A program made the translations under genes and the position numbers. A stretch of 56,856 nucleotides of DNA from Streptomyces tailanensis (GTDB taxonomy: Bacteria; Actinomycetota; Actinomycetes; Streptomycetales; Streptomycetaceae): NCBI RefSeq assembly GCF_008386495.1, contig NZ_VTHJ01000064.1, positions 1 through 56,856 on the forward strand, in the 5' to 3' direction. This document shows, in pieces, positions 39,728 to 47,319 of this stretch (its first letter is position 1; every line of letters begins with the position of its first letter). The notes beneath the pieces were generated by a model that saw only the letters and a program-made list of their open reading frames with translations, made no database searches and was not told where the DNA came from.

Positions 39728-39960
39728 GCACTTCAAGACCCGAAGAACAGCGACGCGTGACGCGCGGTGGAGCTGATCGAGGACCAGTCGTACGGGATGG
39801 TGCGCACCGAGGTGCGGTGCGCCCGGTGCGGATCGCATCTCGGGCATGTCTTCGAGGGGGAGGGGTATCCGACCCCGACCGACCAGCGGTACTGCATCAA
39901 CAGCATCTCGCTGCGGCTTACCGCCGACGACGCCTGACGATCCATAAGAGCTGCACCGGC

Positions 39961-39982
39961 CCCGGCCGCATCTCCGGCCGGG
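39961..39982. terminator. Hairpin after the msrB remnant
   Basis: CCCGGCCG / CGGCCGGG with loop CATCTC, 25 bases beyond the native msrB stop. It is probably the original terminator of murC-msrB. The rest of 39983-40137 holds nothing I can name. Confidence 0.6.
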
Positions 39983-40137
39983 TGTACGGCGGTTGCCGGG
40001 GTTGACTGCGTGGCTACTGTTTGAAGATGGCAGCAAGGTACGGCATGCGGCCTCTTTGAGTCAGGAAGTCGGGAGTTCGCGGTGTTGACGGGGCAAGTGG
40101 ATGGAGAAATCCCTCGGTCAGGGCCCGTGGGCCTGAC

Positions 40138-41361
40138 GTGAACGGATTGATCTACTACATATCCGCCGGGATCCTGTGGACGGGCTTCGCGGCCCAGGTG
40201 CCCGGCCTGTGGCACGACTGGCGCGATCCGCTCAAACGCGCCCTCTGCGCCGTGATCTTCCTCGCCGGTTGCTGCTTCGCCCTCGGCGCCCCGCCCACCG
40301 TCGGCTTCCTCAACAGAGCCATCGGTGTGCCCAACGCCGCGGCGTGCGTCACCTACGGGGCCCTGAACGCGTTCTCCGCCGCCTCCCTCGTCCTGATCGT
40401 CCACTGGCGCGGTGCCGACGGTCCGGACCACGTCCGGCGGATCTCGCGCGGCTGGCTGATCACGTACGCGGTGGTGATCGGGGGTCAGGTCGCGCTCTTC
40501 GCCGCTGGGGACGCGCCGGTCGAGCGCCGCACGGACTTCGACACCTACTACGCGGACACGCCGTTCGTCCGCGAGATGATCGTCCTCTATCTCCTGGCCC
40601 ATCTGGCGGCGGCCTCCACCACCACGATCCTGTGCTGGCGCTGGACCCTCCAGATCAGCGGATGGACGCGGCGGGCGCTGGCGGTGCTGGCCCTCGGGTG
40701 GCTGTGCACGAGCGCGTACGGGGTCGTCAAGCTGATCGCGGTCGCCGGGCGGTGGGGCGGGCAGCAGTGGGATCCGCTGAGCACGCGGCTCGCGCCGATG
40801 CTGGTCACCGTCGGCGCCGCCCTCACGTCGGCCGGGTACATCCTGCCGCTGCTGGGGTCGCGTATCGACAGCCTCGTCGCCTTCCTGCGGCTCGGCCCGC
40901 TCTTCCGGCTCGTCGGCTCCCGGAGCGACAAGCGGCACACGGTGCTGTCCTGGCGGTCCCTCGGCAACGTCGAGCTTCGGCTGACCCACCGTACGACGGC
41001 CATCCGGGACGGCCTCAGGGACGTGTCCGTGCACTTCGACGAGGGGGTCCGGGAGCGGGCCTACCGCCAGGCGCTGTCCGTCGGTTCCAGTACGGCCGAG
41101 GCGGAGGCCATCGGCGACGCCGCGATGGTGGCGGTGGCCGCGCTGTCGGGCGCACGTCGGCGCGCCCCGCGTCTCGACCCGGCCGTCCTGGACAGCGTCG
41201 CCCTCGACGCCATCGCCGGATTCACCGGGCCCGGGCCCGTGGCCGGCGGGCAGACCCTGGACACCGGCCAGCCGTCCCTGATCCGGATGTCGCGTGCCGT
41301 ACGCGCCGCCATCGTCGAGGGCGCGGTACGCGCCGAACGCGCGCACAGCCGGCAGGTGTGA
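40138..41361 (+). CDS. MAB_1171c-like integral membrane protein
   Basis: A 407-residue protein. Seven or so membrane segments fill the first 245 residues (YYISAGILWTGFAAQVPGLW, LCAVIFLAGCCFALGAPPT, NAFSAASLVLIVHW, LITYAVVIGGQVALFAAGD, ALAVLALGWLCTSAYGVVKLIAVAG and MLVTVGAALTSAGYILPLLG). A cytoplasmic tail of about 150 residues follows, with LTHRTTAIRDGLRDVSVHFDEGVRERAYRQAL. This layout matches the uncharacterised MAB_1171c family, often found next to XRE regulators in Streptomyces; no such regulator is adjacent here. GTG start with weak ribosome site. Role unknown. Confidence 0.78.
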   Translation: MNGLIYYISAGILWTGFAAQVPGLWHDWRDPLKRALCAVIFLAGCCFALGAPPTVGFLNRAIGVPNAAACVTYGALNAFSAASLVLIVHWRGADGPDHVRRISRGWLITYAVVIGGQVALFAAGDAPVERRTDFDTYYADTPFVREMIVLYLLAHLAAASTTTILCWRWTLQISGWTRRALAVLALGWLCTSAYGVVKLIAVAGRWGGQQWDPLSTRLAPMLVTVGAALTSAGYILPLLGSRIDSLVAFLRLGPLFRLVGSRSDKRHTVLSWRSLGNVELRLTHRTTAIRDGLRDVSVHFDEGVRERAYRQALSVGSSTAEAEAIGDAAMVAVAALSGARRRAPRLDPAVLDSVALDAIAGFTGPGPVAGGQTLDTGQPSLIRMSRAVRAAIVEGAVRAERAHSRQV

Positions 41362-41427
41362 CCGGGGGCCGCGGCCCGATCCGGCCGACCGCGCGACCTT
41401 CGTCGGCTTTCGTGTGCCGGCGAAGCC

Positions 41428-42828
41428 TCAGTGCCCGCCGCTCAGGGACGTGAGGACGGCGCGTTCCCCCGGAGTCAGTGGTGGGCCCGACAGGGGTGGA
41501 AGGAACGGGCCGAGGGCCGTGGACAGGAGGAGGGACGGGCGTAGGAGGTGGAGGGCGTCCGCCTGGAGGGTGGTGACCTCGCACATCGCGGCCGACACGC
41601 GGTACGAGCCGGTGGCGACGCGGGCCATGCGGCCGGTGTAGGCCGACAGCCAACGGTCCGCGAGCGTGGGGGACTTGCCGCGCACGCCGGGGAACCACTG
41701 GTCCTGGCCGACGGACATCATCCACGCCGCGTCCACCACCTTCGCGGCCGCCCGCTGCACGCGGCGCGCCAGCCCGGGCGCGACGATGCCCGTCCGGTCG
41801 AGTTCGCGGCTGAGCGCACGCGCGCCGAGGGCGGCCACCGACATGCCCTGCCCGTAGACCGGGTTGTAGGTGGCGACGGCGTCGCCGAGCGCGATCAGGC
41901 CCTCGGGCCAGCGCTCGGCCTTCTCGAAGTACCGGCGTTCGTTGCGTGTGCTGCGGCTGAGGACGACGTCGCTCAACGGCTCGGCGCCACCGATGAGTTG
42001 ACCGACGATGGTGTGGCGCAGGCCGAGTGCGAAGCGTACGAAGTCGTCGGGGGCGGCGGTGGGTTCGCCGCCTCGGGTGCCGCCGAGACTGACCAGCCAG
42101 CGGCTGCCCTCGATCGGGAGGAGGAGCCCCGACCGGCCGGGCCGGCCGCCGGCCGGGTCGGCGGTGACCTGCGCCGGCGGGAAGGCTTCCGCTCCCTCGG
42201 GGGTGCGGTAGAGGCGGCTGGCGTAGACGAGTCCGGCGTCCACGACGTCCTTGGGGATGTCGGTGACGCCGAGTTCGGAGAGCCAGTGCTCGACCCGGGT
42301 GCCGCGGCCGCTCGCGTCGACGACGAACTCCGCGCGCAGGTCTTCCCCGCCCCGGCCGTCCTCGATACGGACGCCGGTGACGCGTTCGGCCGTGCCCAGC
42401 AGACCGGCGGCCGAGGCGCGGCGGACGCTGATGCGGGTGGTGCTCGTGAGGACGGTGTCGCGTACGGTCCAGTCGATCAGGTCGCGGCTCGCGACGAGCA
42501 GGGGATGGCTCTCGGTATGCCGTGAGCGCCGGTACCAGCCCTGCGGGCCCAGCGTCACCAGACCGGAGGTGAGGCCGCGTTCCGTCGCGCCCGCCGCCAG
42601 CAGCCGCTTGCGCACCCCGCCGCCGGGCACGAGCTCCTCGATGGCGTCGCGTCCGCTGGGCAGGAGGATGTGGGCGTGGCGGCCCTGCGGGAGGCCCTTG
42701 CGGGGGCGGGGCTCGTCCGGGAGCTCGTCGCGCTCCAGCACGATCACTTCGTCGACGGACCTGGCCAGGGCCGCGGCGGCGAGCATGCCGGCCATGCTCG
42801 CCCCGATGACGACCGCAGTACGTGACAT
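41428..42828 (-). CDS. FAD-dependent monooxygenase
   Basis: A 466-residue flavoprotein of the aromatic/squalene monooxygenase class. FAD-binding VVIGASMAGMLAAAALARSVDEVIVLERDELPDE is at the N-terminus. PRKGLPQGRHAHILLPSGR is typical of a Streptomyces subgroup. EFVVDASGRGTRVEHWL is the DG-like motif and LIALGDAVATYNPVYGQGMSVAALGA the GD motif near residue 315. Substrate unknown; related enzymes act in secondary metabolism. ATG 42828 follows AGAGGTGTCC; a GTG at 42834 is the alternative. It converges on the MAB_1171c-like gene. Confidence 0.87.
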   Translation of the reverse strand: MSRTAVVIGASMAGMLAAAALARSVDEVIVLERDELPDEPRPRKGLPQGRHAHILLPSGRDAIEELVPGGGVRKRLLAAGATERGLTSGLVTLGPQGWYRRSRHTESHPLLVASRDLIDWTVRDTVLTSTTRISVRRASAAGLLGTAERVTGVRIEDGRGGEDLRAEFVVDASGRGTRVEHWLSELGVTDIPKDVVDAGLVYASRLYRTPEGAEAFPPAQVTADPAGGRPGRSGLLLPIEGSRWLVSLGGTRGGEPTAAPDDFVRFALGLRHTIVGQLIGGAEPLSDVVLSRSTRNERRYFEKAERWPEGLIALGDAVATYNPVYGQGMSVAALGARALSRELDRTGIVAPGLARRVQRAAAKVVDAAWMMSVGQDQWFPGVRGKSPTLADRWLSAYTGRMARVATGSYRVSAAMCEVTTLQADALHLLRPSLLLSTALGPFLPPLSGPPLTPGERAVLTSLSGGH

Positions 42829-42941
42829 GGACACCTCTGCTCTCCGTGGGCGCCCTCACCGTACATTCACGTGCCCGGTCGCGACAGAAGATCAACGCAA
42901 CTGGACTTTGTGCGCCCTGGACGAGCAGGCGGGGGCGTTCG

Positions 42942-43307
42942 TCAGCTTGTCGCGCGTACCGCGTCGCGGATCACCGCCGCGACCTCCTTGGGGCGGGAGA
43001 CGGCCACGGCGTGGGAGGCGCCCTCGATCTCGATGACGGTCGAGCCGGCCCGCTTGGCGCCGAAGCGCTGGACGTCGGGGTTGATGGCGTCGTCGGCGTC
43101 GGCGACGAGGGCCCAGGAGGGCTTGGCCTTCCAGGCGGCGGTCGCGGCCCTCTCCGTGAACACGGCGGCGAGCGGGCGTTGGGACACCGCCAGGATCCTG
43201 GTGACCTCCGCCGGGACGTCCGCGGCGAAGAGGCCCGGGAAGGCGTCCGCCTTGATGGTGACCTCGACGGCGGGGTCGGCGCCCTCGACGGGGTACGTCC
43301 AGCGGCC
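42942..43307 (-). pseudogene. C-terminal part of an alpha/beta hydrolase, 5' end deleted
   Basis: One minus-strand frame reads GRWTYPVEGADPAVEVTIKADAFPGLFAADVPAEVTRILAVSQRPLAAVF, then KPSWALVADADDAINPDVQRFGAKRAGSTVIEIEGASHAVAVSRPKEVA to a stop at 42942. This is the last part of a hydrolase of the pimeloyl-ester/chloroperoxidase-like group, including the catalytic acid (DADDAI) and histidine (SHAVAVS). The nucleophile half is missing. It abuts, out of frame, the truncated SARP gene. Confidence 0.78.
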
Positions 43308-43311
43308 GTGG

Positions 43312-45031
43312 CCGGCACGGAGAAGTCCGGGCCGGGGTGCACGGCGAGCAGCCGGAAGACGCGGGCCGCCTCGGACGAGACGGCGCCCAGGGACCGGGAG
43401 AACACCGCGCCGACGTTCGCGGAGCTGTCGGTCCGGCTGAACGCGTCGAGGCTGCCGTGCGCCGCACGCAGCTCGGCCGCGATCGCCGACAGCGCGAAGC
43501 CCGGGTGCGCGGCGGCACGGGCCGCGACACAGGCCAGGGCCAGCGGCAGCCCCGCGCACAGAGCCGCGATCTCGGCCACCGCCCGGTCCTCGCCCACGAG
43601 CCGCCCGGCGCCCAGCCGTCGTTCGAGGAACGACCACGCCTGCTCGGCGTCCAGCGGACGCAGGGTCAGCGTGTGGGCGCCGTGCGCGGACACCAGACCG
43701 GACAGCTGATGGCGACTGGTGACGATGGTCAGGCAGCCGGGCGTTCCCGGCAGCAGCGGTCGCACCTGGTCGGTGTCGCGCGCGTTGTCCAGCAGGACCA
43801 GGAACCGCCGCCCGGCCAACAGGCTCCGGTAGAGCGCCGCTTGGGCGTCGACCCCGTGCGGCACCCGCTCCGGCGGCACTCCCAGCGCGTCCAGGAAGAC
43901 CCGGACCGCCTCGCCCGCGCCCATCACCGCTCCCGACGGGTCGAACCCCCGGAGATTGACGTAGAGCTGACCGTCGGGGAACCGGTCGGCGATCCGATGG
44001 GCCCAGTGCACGGCGAGGGTGGTCTTGCCGATGCCGGCCATGCCGCCGATGGCGCTGATCACCACGGTGTCGGTGGGGCGGTCGACGTCGGTGGGGCGGT
44101 CGGCAGGGCGCGGTTCGCCGCCGCCGGCTCCGGCTCCGTCGTCGGTGAGCAGCGCCAGCACCTCGTCCAGCTCGGCGCGGCGGCCGGTGAACGTCGGCAG
44201 TTCGTGGGGCAGTTGGGCGGGCGGCGGCATGGAGGCGGGGCTTGGGGAGGAGTACTCCGGGGCGCTGCCGTGCAGGACGGTCCGGTGGGCGTCGCGCAGT
44301 TCCGGCCCCGGATCCATGCCCAGCTCGTCGGCGAGTCTGGCGCGGGCGGCCCGGTACGTGTGCAGTGCCTCGGCCTCGCGTCCGGTGGCCGCCAGGGTCA
44401 GGATCAGCCTGGCCAGCAGGGGCTCGTCCAACGGATTGTCGGCCGCGGTCTCCTGAAGCACGGGCAGGACCACCCCGGGTACGCCGGCGCGCAGTGCCGC
44501 GTCGGCCACCTCCCGTACGGCCGCGAGCCGTTCGTGGTCGACCGCCCCGAACCCCGCCCGCTCCCGGATTTCGGCGGCAAGCCCCGCTCCGACCGGCCCC
44601 CGCCACAGGGCCAGGGCCTCGGTGAGGAGCTCCACGACCCGCTCCGGCGACTCGCCCGCGGCGGCGGCCCGCCGCGCCTCGTCCCGCAGGCGACGGAAGC
44701 GCAGCAGGTCCAGGGAGTCGCCGTCGGCCACCAGCCGGTACCCGCCCGCGTCCCGTACGAGCCAGCGCCCGACGGCACGGTTGGGCAGCCCCGGCTCGAA
44801 CAGGCGCCGCAGCGAGCCGATGTGACGCCGGATCACATTCACGGCGCTGTCCGGCGGCCGTCGCCCCCACAGCACATCGACGATCTCACTCACCGTGACC
44901 GGCTGCCCCGCCCGCGCCAACAGCAGCGCCAGCAGAGCCCTTTCCTGCGGCCCCCCGAGGGCCGGCTCCACCCCCGCCCGCCGCACCCTGACCGACCCCA
45001 GAACCGCGAACCAGACCGGCTCCAGTGCCAA
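43312..45031 (-). pseudogene. AfsR/SARP-type regulator, C-terminus deleted
   Basis: The intact portion has the SARP order. A winged-helix DNA-binding domain (ERALLALLLARAGQPVTVSEIVDVLWGRRPPDSAVNVIRRHIGSLRRLF) comes first. Then the BTAD domain (LRFRRLRDEARRAA to HTYRAARARLADELGMDPGPELRDAHRTVL). An NB-ARC ATPase follows with Walker A GGMAGIGKTTLAVHWAHR and Walker B RFLVLLDNARDTDQVRPLLPG. After FRLLAVHPGPDFSVPA, where the helical and TPR parts should follow, the frame enters the hydrolase remnant out of phase and continues as Pro/Arg/Ser-rich nonsense. TTG 45031 behind GAGGGGGCCGAA is the likely start. It probably once activated a metabolite cluster; function is doubtful now. Confidence 0.8.
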
Positions 45032-45151
45032 TTCGGCCCCCTCATATCTTGTATCTCGTATCTTCTGCGCGCCCCTCCATGACCTTACGTGAGTTCGTTG
45101 ATTGCCCAGAGTTACGCGCACGGGCTCGCCGATTCCGTCCCCTCCCGGCAC

Positions 45152-45181
45152 TTGACGCCCATGGAAAGCGCTTGCCACACT
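45152..45181 (+). promoter_or_regulatory. Promoter with an embedded LacI-type operator, upstream of the beta-helix gene
   Basis: TTGACG (45152-45157) and CACACT (45176-45181) are 18 bases apart. Between them TGGAAAGCGCTTGCCA (45162-45177) is a 16-bp palindrome with one mismatch, centred on AAGCGCTT, the usual LacI-family centre. It resembles the CelR site TGGGAGCGCTCCCA. The 45032-45364 gap has no gene. Confidence 0.55.
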
Positions 45182-45364
45182 CGCGGCCCGCTACAGGAAG
45201 CGGCCGCCGTGGCACTGCCGTACGGCCCGGTGTCGTACGGAGCCGCGCCACTCCAGGTCATCGGCCCCTTGAACGTGTCGATCGTGAACCGACTCGGTCG
45301 AATCGGGTTCGACGACACGTGGGCCGCTCATAGCACCCCCCACACCCCCACAGGAGAAGCCGAG

Positions 45365-46588
45365 ATGGGACGCAGAGCCGCAACTCACCTCACGCCAGGC
45401 ATCGTTGACCCCGCCCGCCGCAGGCGAGCCCTGGTCACCGCGGCGTGCACCACCGCCCTGCTCACCGGAGCCGCTGTACTGACGGCCCCCGCGAGCGCCG
45501 CCCCCGAACCGGCCGCCGCCCCACCCGCGGTCGCGGCGGCGTGTGGCGAGGGCTCGTACCAGGCGGAGGCCGTGCTGAACGGCAGTACCTGGACCGCCCG
45601 GCGCGGCAGCAGCGTCACGTACACCGGCACCGACATGCGCGCCGCGATCCAGGCCGCCGTCAACAGCCTGACGTCGGGCCGGACGTCGAAGGAACGGGTC
45701 GTGGTGCGCGGCTCGGGCTCCATCAGCGCCGGATCCCGGGTCTCGCTGCCCAGCTACACCGTGCTCGACGTCTGCGGCACGGTCAACGTCACCGGCACCG
45801 GATCGGGCGACCAGGCGCCGGTCTACTCCCGCGGCACCCGGGACATCGAGGTCCAGCACCTCAACCTCACCGGCACCCCGCTGTACGGGATCTTCCTGCG
45901 CAACGTCCAGAACGTCGTTCTCGGCCAGCTCGACATGCGACTCTCGCGCGGCCTCGGTGTCCGCATCGACAACCGCGGCGACACCAGCCAGTGGACCCGG
46001 AACGTCAGGATCGACAACGTGTACGTGTCGGGCGCGAGCAGCCACGCGGTCGAGACGTACGGTGTCGACGGCCTGACCGTAGGCACGGTGACCGCCCGCA
46101 ACGTCGGCGAGTCCGGCCTGCTCCTCAACCAGACCATCAACGTCACCGTCACCAAGGTCGACGCCGACGGCGCGGGCGCCGGCACCGGCTACGCGGCCTT
46201 CCGCATGGCCAACCGCAACGGCCGGGTCGGCAGTTCGTACCCGACCAACATCCGGGTCGGCGAGGTGATCGCACGCGGCGGCGGACGCGGTGTCTTCTGC
46301 GTCTCCGAGAGCGGCGGCGCGGTCATCGACCGCATCAACCTCACCAACACCGGCAACAACGCGGTCCTGATCGAGAACTGCTACAACGTGAACCTCGCCG
46401 CCCAGAGCGGCACCGTCTCCGGCGGCGGCGAGATCCGCCTCGCGGCCCGCTCGGAGTTCCCCAACAACCGCGACATCACCGTCCAGAACCTGACGGTCAC
46501 CAACTCCTCCCTCAGGGAGAGCCCCTGCGGCGAGAACACCACCTTCCGCAACAACCGCCTGGTGAACAGCACACAGACCATCTGCTGA
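45365..46588 (+). CDS. Secreted right-handed beta-helix protein (pectate-lyase-like)
   Basis: A 407-residue exported protein: signal peptide (RRALVTAACTTALLTGAAVLTAPASAAPEP), then from about residue 65 repeated short strands typical of a parallel beta helix (SYTVLDVCGTVNVTGTGSGD, DIEVQHLNLTGTPLYGIFLRNVQNVVLGQLDM, NVRIDNVYVSGASSHAVETYGVDGLTVGTVTARNVGESG, TVQNLTVTNSSL). It has cysteine pairs near both ends, probably disulfides. Enzymes of this fold are polysaccharide lyases or hydrolases; no specific catalytic motif is certain. ATG 45365 follows AGGAGAAGCCGAG. The LacI-type operator 190 bases upstream fits a carbohydrate role. Confidence 0.82.
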   Translation: MGRRAATHLTPGIVDPARRRRALVTAACTTALLTGAAVLTAPASAAPEPAAAPPAVAAACGEGSYQAEAVLNGSTWTARRGSSVTYTGTDMRAAIQAAVNSLTSGRTSKERVVVRGSGSISAGSRVSLPSYTVLDVCGTVNVTGTGSGDQAPVYSRGTRDIEVQHLNLTGTPLYGIFLRNVQNVVLGQLDMRLSRGLGVRIDNRGDTSQWTRNVRIDNVYVSGASSHAVETYGVDGLTVGTVTARNVGESGLLLNQTINVTVTKVDADGAGAGTGYAAFRMANRNGRVGSSYPTNIRVGEVIARGGGRGVFCVSESGGAVIDRINLTNTGNNAVLIENCYNVNLAAQSGTVSGGGEIRLAARSEFPNNRDITVQNLTVTNSSLRESPCGENTTFRNNRLVNSTQTIC

Positions 46589-46597
46589 CGGGTGGCA

Positions 46598-46683
46598 ATT
46601 GGCAGATTCGTCTCACCGGAACACCGGGTCCATCTCCGCGAAGCACCGTATATGCGACATATTGCTGGGACGGATCTGCCAAT
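46598..46683. repeat. 18-bp imperfect inverted repeats spaced 50 bp, after the beta-helix gene
   Basis: ATTGGCAGATTCGTCTCA (46598-46615) and the complement of 46666-46683 match at 16 of 18 positions, and weaker pairing extends outward. The 50-base interior holds ATATGCGACATAT, unusually AT-rich here. It could be a small miniature element, or a long RNA hairpin at the end of the beta-helix transcript. Confidence 0.6.
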
Positions 46684-46698
46684 CACCCACCAGCGCCA

Positions 46699-46729
46699 GG
46701 CGCGCCCGGACCCCTGTCCCGGGCGCGCC
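46699..46729. terminator. Bidirectional terminator hairpin
   Basis: GGCGCGCCCGG / CCGGGCGCGCC, an 11-bp perfect stem with a nine-base loop, between the convergent beta-helix and small secreted protein genes. Confidence 0.7.
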
Positions 46730-46762
46730 CGCGTGCACCGCTCAGTACTTCGTCGGCCCCGC

Positions 46763-47131
46763 TCAGTACTTGGTCGGGAACAGCTGAATGTTGGCCTTGC
46801 CGCCCTTGACCGACTTCACCCAGATCTTCAGGTTGTTGAACTTGACGGTGCCGCCGGGGCTGGTGCTGCCGTTCAGGTAGTAGTGGCTCGTCCTGACCGA
46901 GAACTTCACGGACCTGGAGCTGACGCTGTCGGTCTTGAACTTGCCGAAGCCGAACTTCTTGCTGTTGACCTTGATGGTCTTGCCCTTCGACACGGTGGTC
47001 TTGCACCGGCCGTCGTAGCAGGGTCCGTTGGCGGCGCTCGCGGCCGGGGCCGTCAGGCCGAGCCCCAGCGTGCCCGCCGTCATCAGTGCCATGGCGGTCG
47101 TCGCGGTCCTCCGGCGCATGCCCGTGGTCAT
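46763..47131 (-). CDS. Small secreted protein of unknown function
   Basis: A 122-residue exported protein: signal peptide RRRTATTAMALMTAGTLGLGLTAPAASAANG, then a Lys/Ser/Gly-rich, beta-prone mature domain (CYDGRCKTTVSKGKTIKVNSKKFGFGKFKTDSVSS, VKFSVRTSHYYLNGSTSPGGTVKFNNLKIWVKSV) with two cysteines near its start. ATG 47131 follows GGAGGTCCAACTG. I know no function. It is divergent from the MFS/GH35 locus and convergent to the beta-helix gene, so it might be part of the same extracellular carbohydrate response, but that is a guess. Confidence 0.72.
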   Translation of the reverse strand: MTTGMRRRTATTAMALMTAGTLGLGLTAPAASAANGPCYDGRCKTTVSKGKTIKVNSKKFGFGKFKTDSVSSRSVKFSVRTSHYYLNGSTSPGGTVKFNNLKIWVKSVKGGKANIQLFPTKY

Positions 47132-47279
47132 CAGTTGGACCTCCAGTCCTCTGGGGGATTTCCCGCACGGCTTTTGTAGCCCGCCCCTCACGGGACCCCT
47201 CCCGAGGAAACCCCGCCCCTCTGGGTACCGGCGGCCGCTCCCTCACACCCACCCCTGCGGGGGATCTTGACGGCGGTGA

Positions 47280-47293
47280 TGTTACCGGTAACA
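47280..47293. promoter_or_regulatory. LacI-type operator upstream of the MFS/GH35 operon
   Basis: TGTTACCGGTAACA is a perfect 14-bp palindrome with a central CG, the form bound by LacI-family repressors. It lies 26-40 bases before the MFS start. The LacI-family gene at 52507 is the obvious candidate regulator. Confidence 0.65.
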
Positions 47294-47319
47294 CTGCAAG
47301 GAGTACCTGCCATGACGAG

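Larger units (their letters stand above)
37804..39736 (+). mobile_element. IS200/IS605-family element, 1933 bp, inserted between TTCTAC and GACCCG of msrB
   Basis: The boundaries follow from the interrupted msrB: left flank ends TTCTAC at 37803, right flank starts GAC at 39737, with no target duplication, as expected for this family. Subterminal hairpins with TTCA loops sit at 37822-37841 and 39706-39727. The right end finishes TTCAA, like the TCAA cleavage site of IS608-type elements. Divergent tnpA (broken) and tnpB (intact) lie inside. Exact edges could shift by a base. Confidence 0.82.
37785..39935 (+). pseudogene. Second msrB, 3' half only, interrupted by an IS200/IS605 element
   Basis: Left of the element (37785-37803) the codons GWPSFY remain. 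Right of it (39737-39935) the gene resumes with GAC CCG AAG (DPKNSDA), then VELIEDQSYGMVRTEVRCARCG, SHLGHVFEGEGYPTPTDQ and RYCINSISLRLTADDA. Together they are the expected MsrB sequence from CGWPSFYD to the end. An extra nine bases after DPKNSDA include an in-frame TGA, so the fragment is dead even apart from the element. It matches the intact msrB at 30922 in protein but differs at many codons, with native G/C-ending usage. It is best read as the displaced native 3' half. Confidence 0.82.

Noticed and set aside
42971..43311. The C-terminal 110 residues of the continuous SARP open frame.
   Set aside because: They are out-of-frame translation of the hydrolase remnant (Pro/Ser/Arg-rich), not a novel domain.
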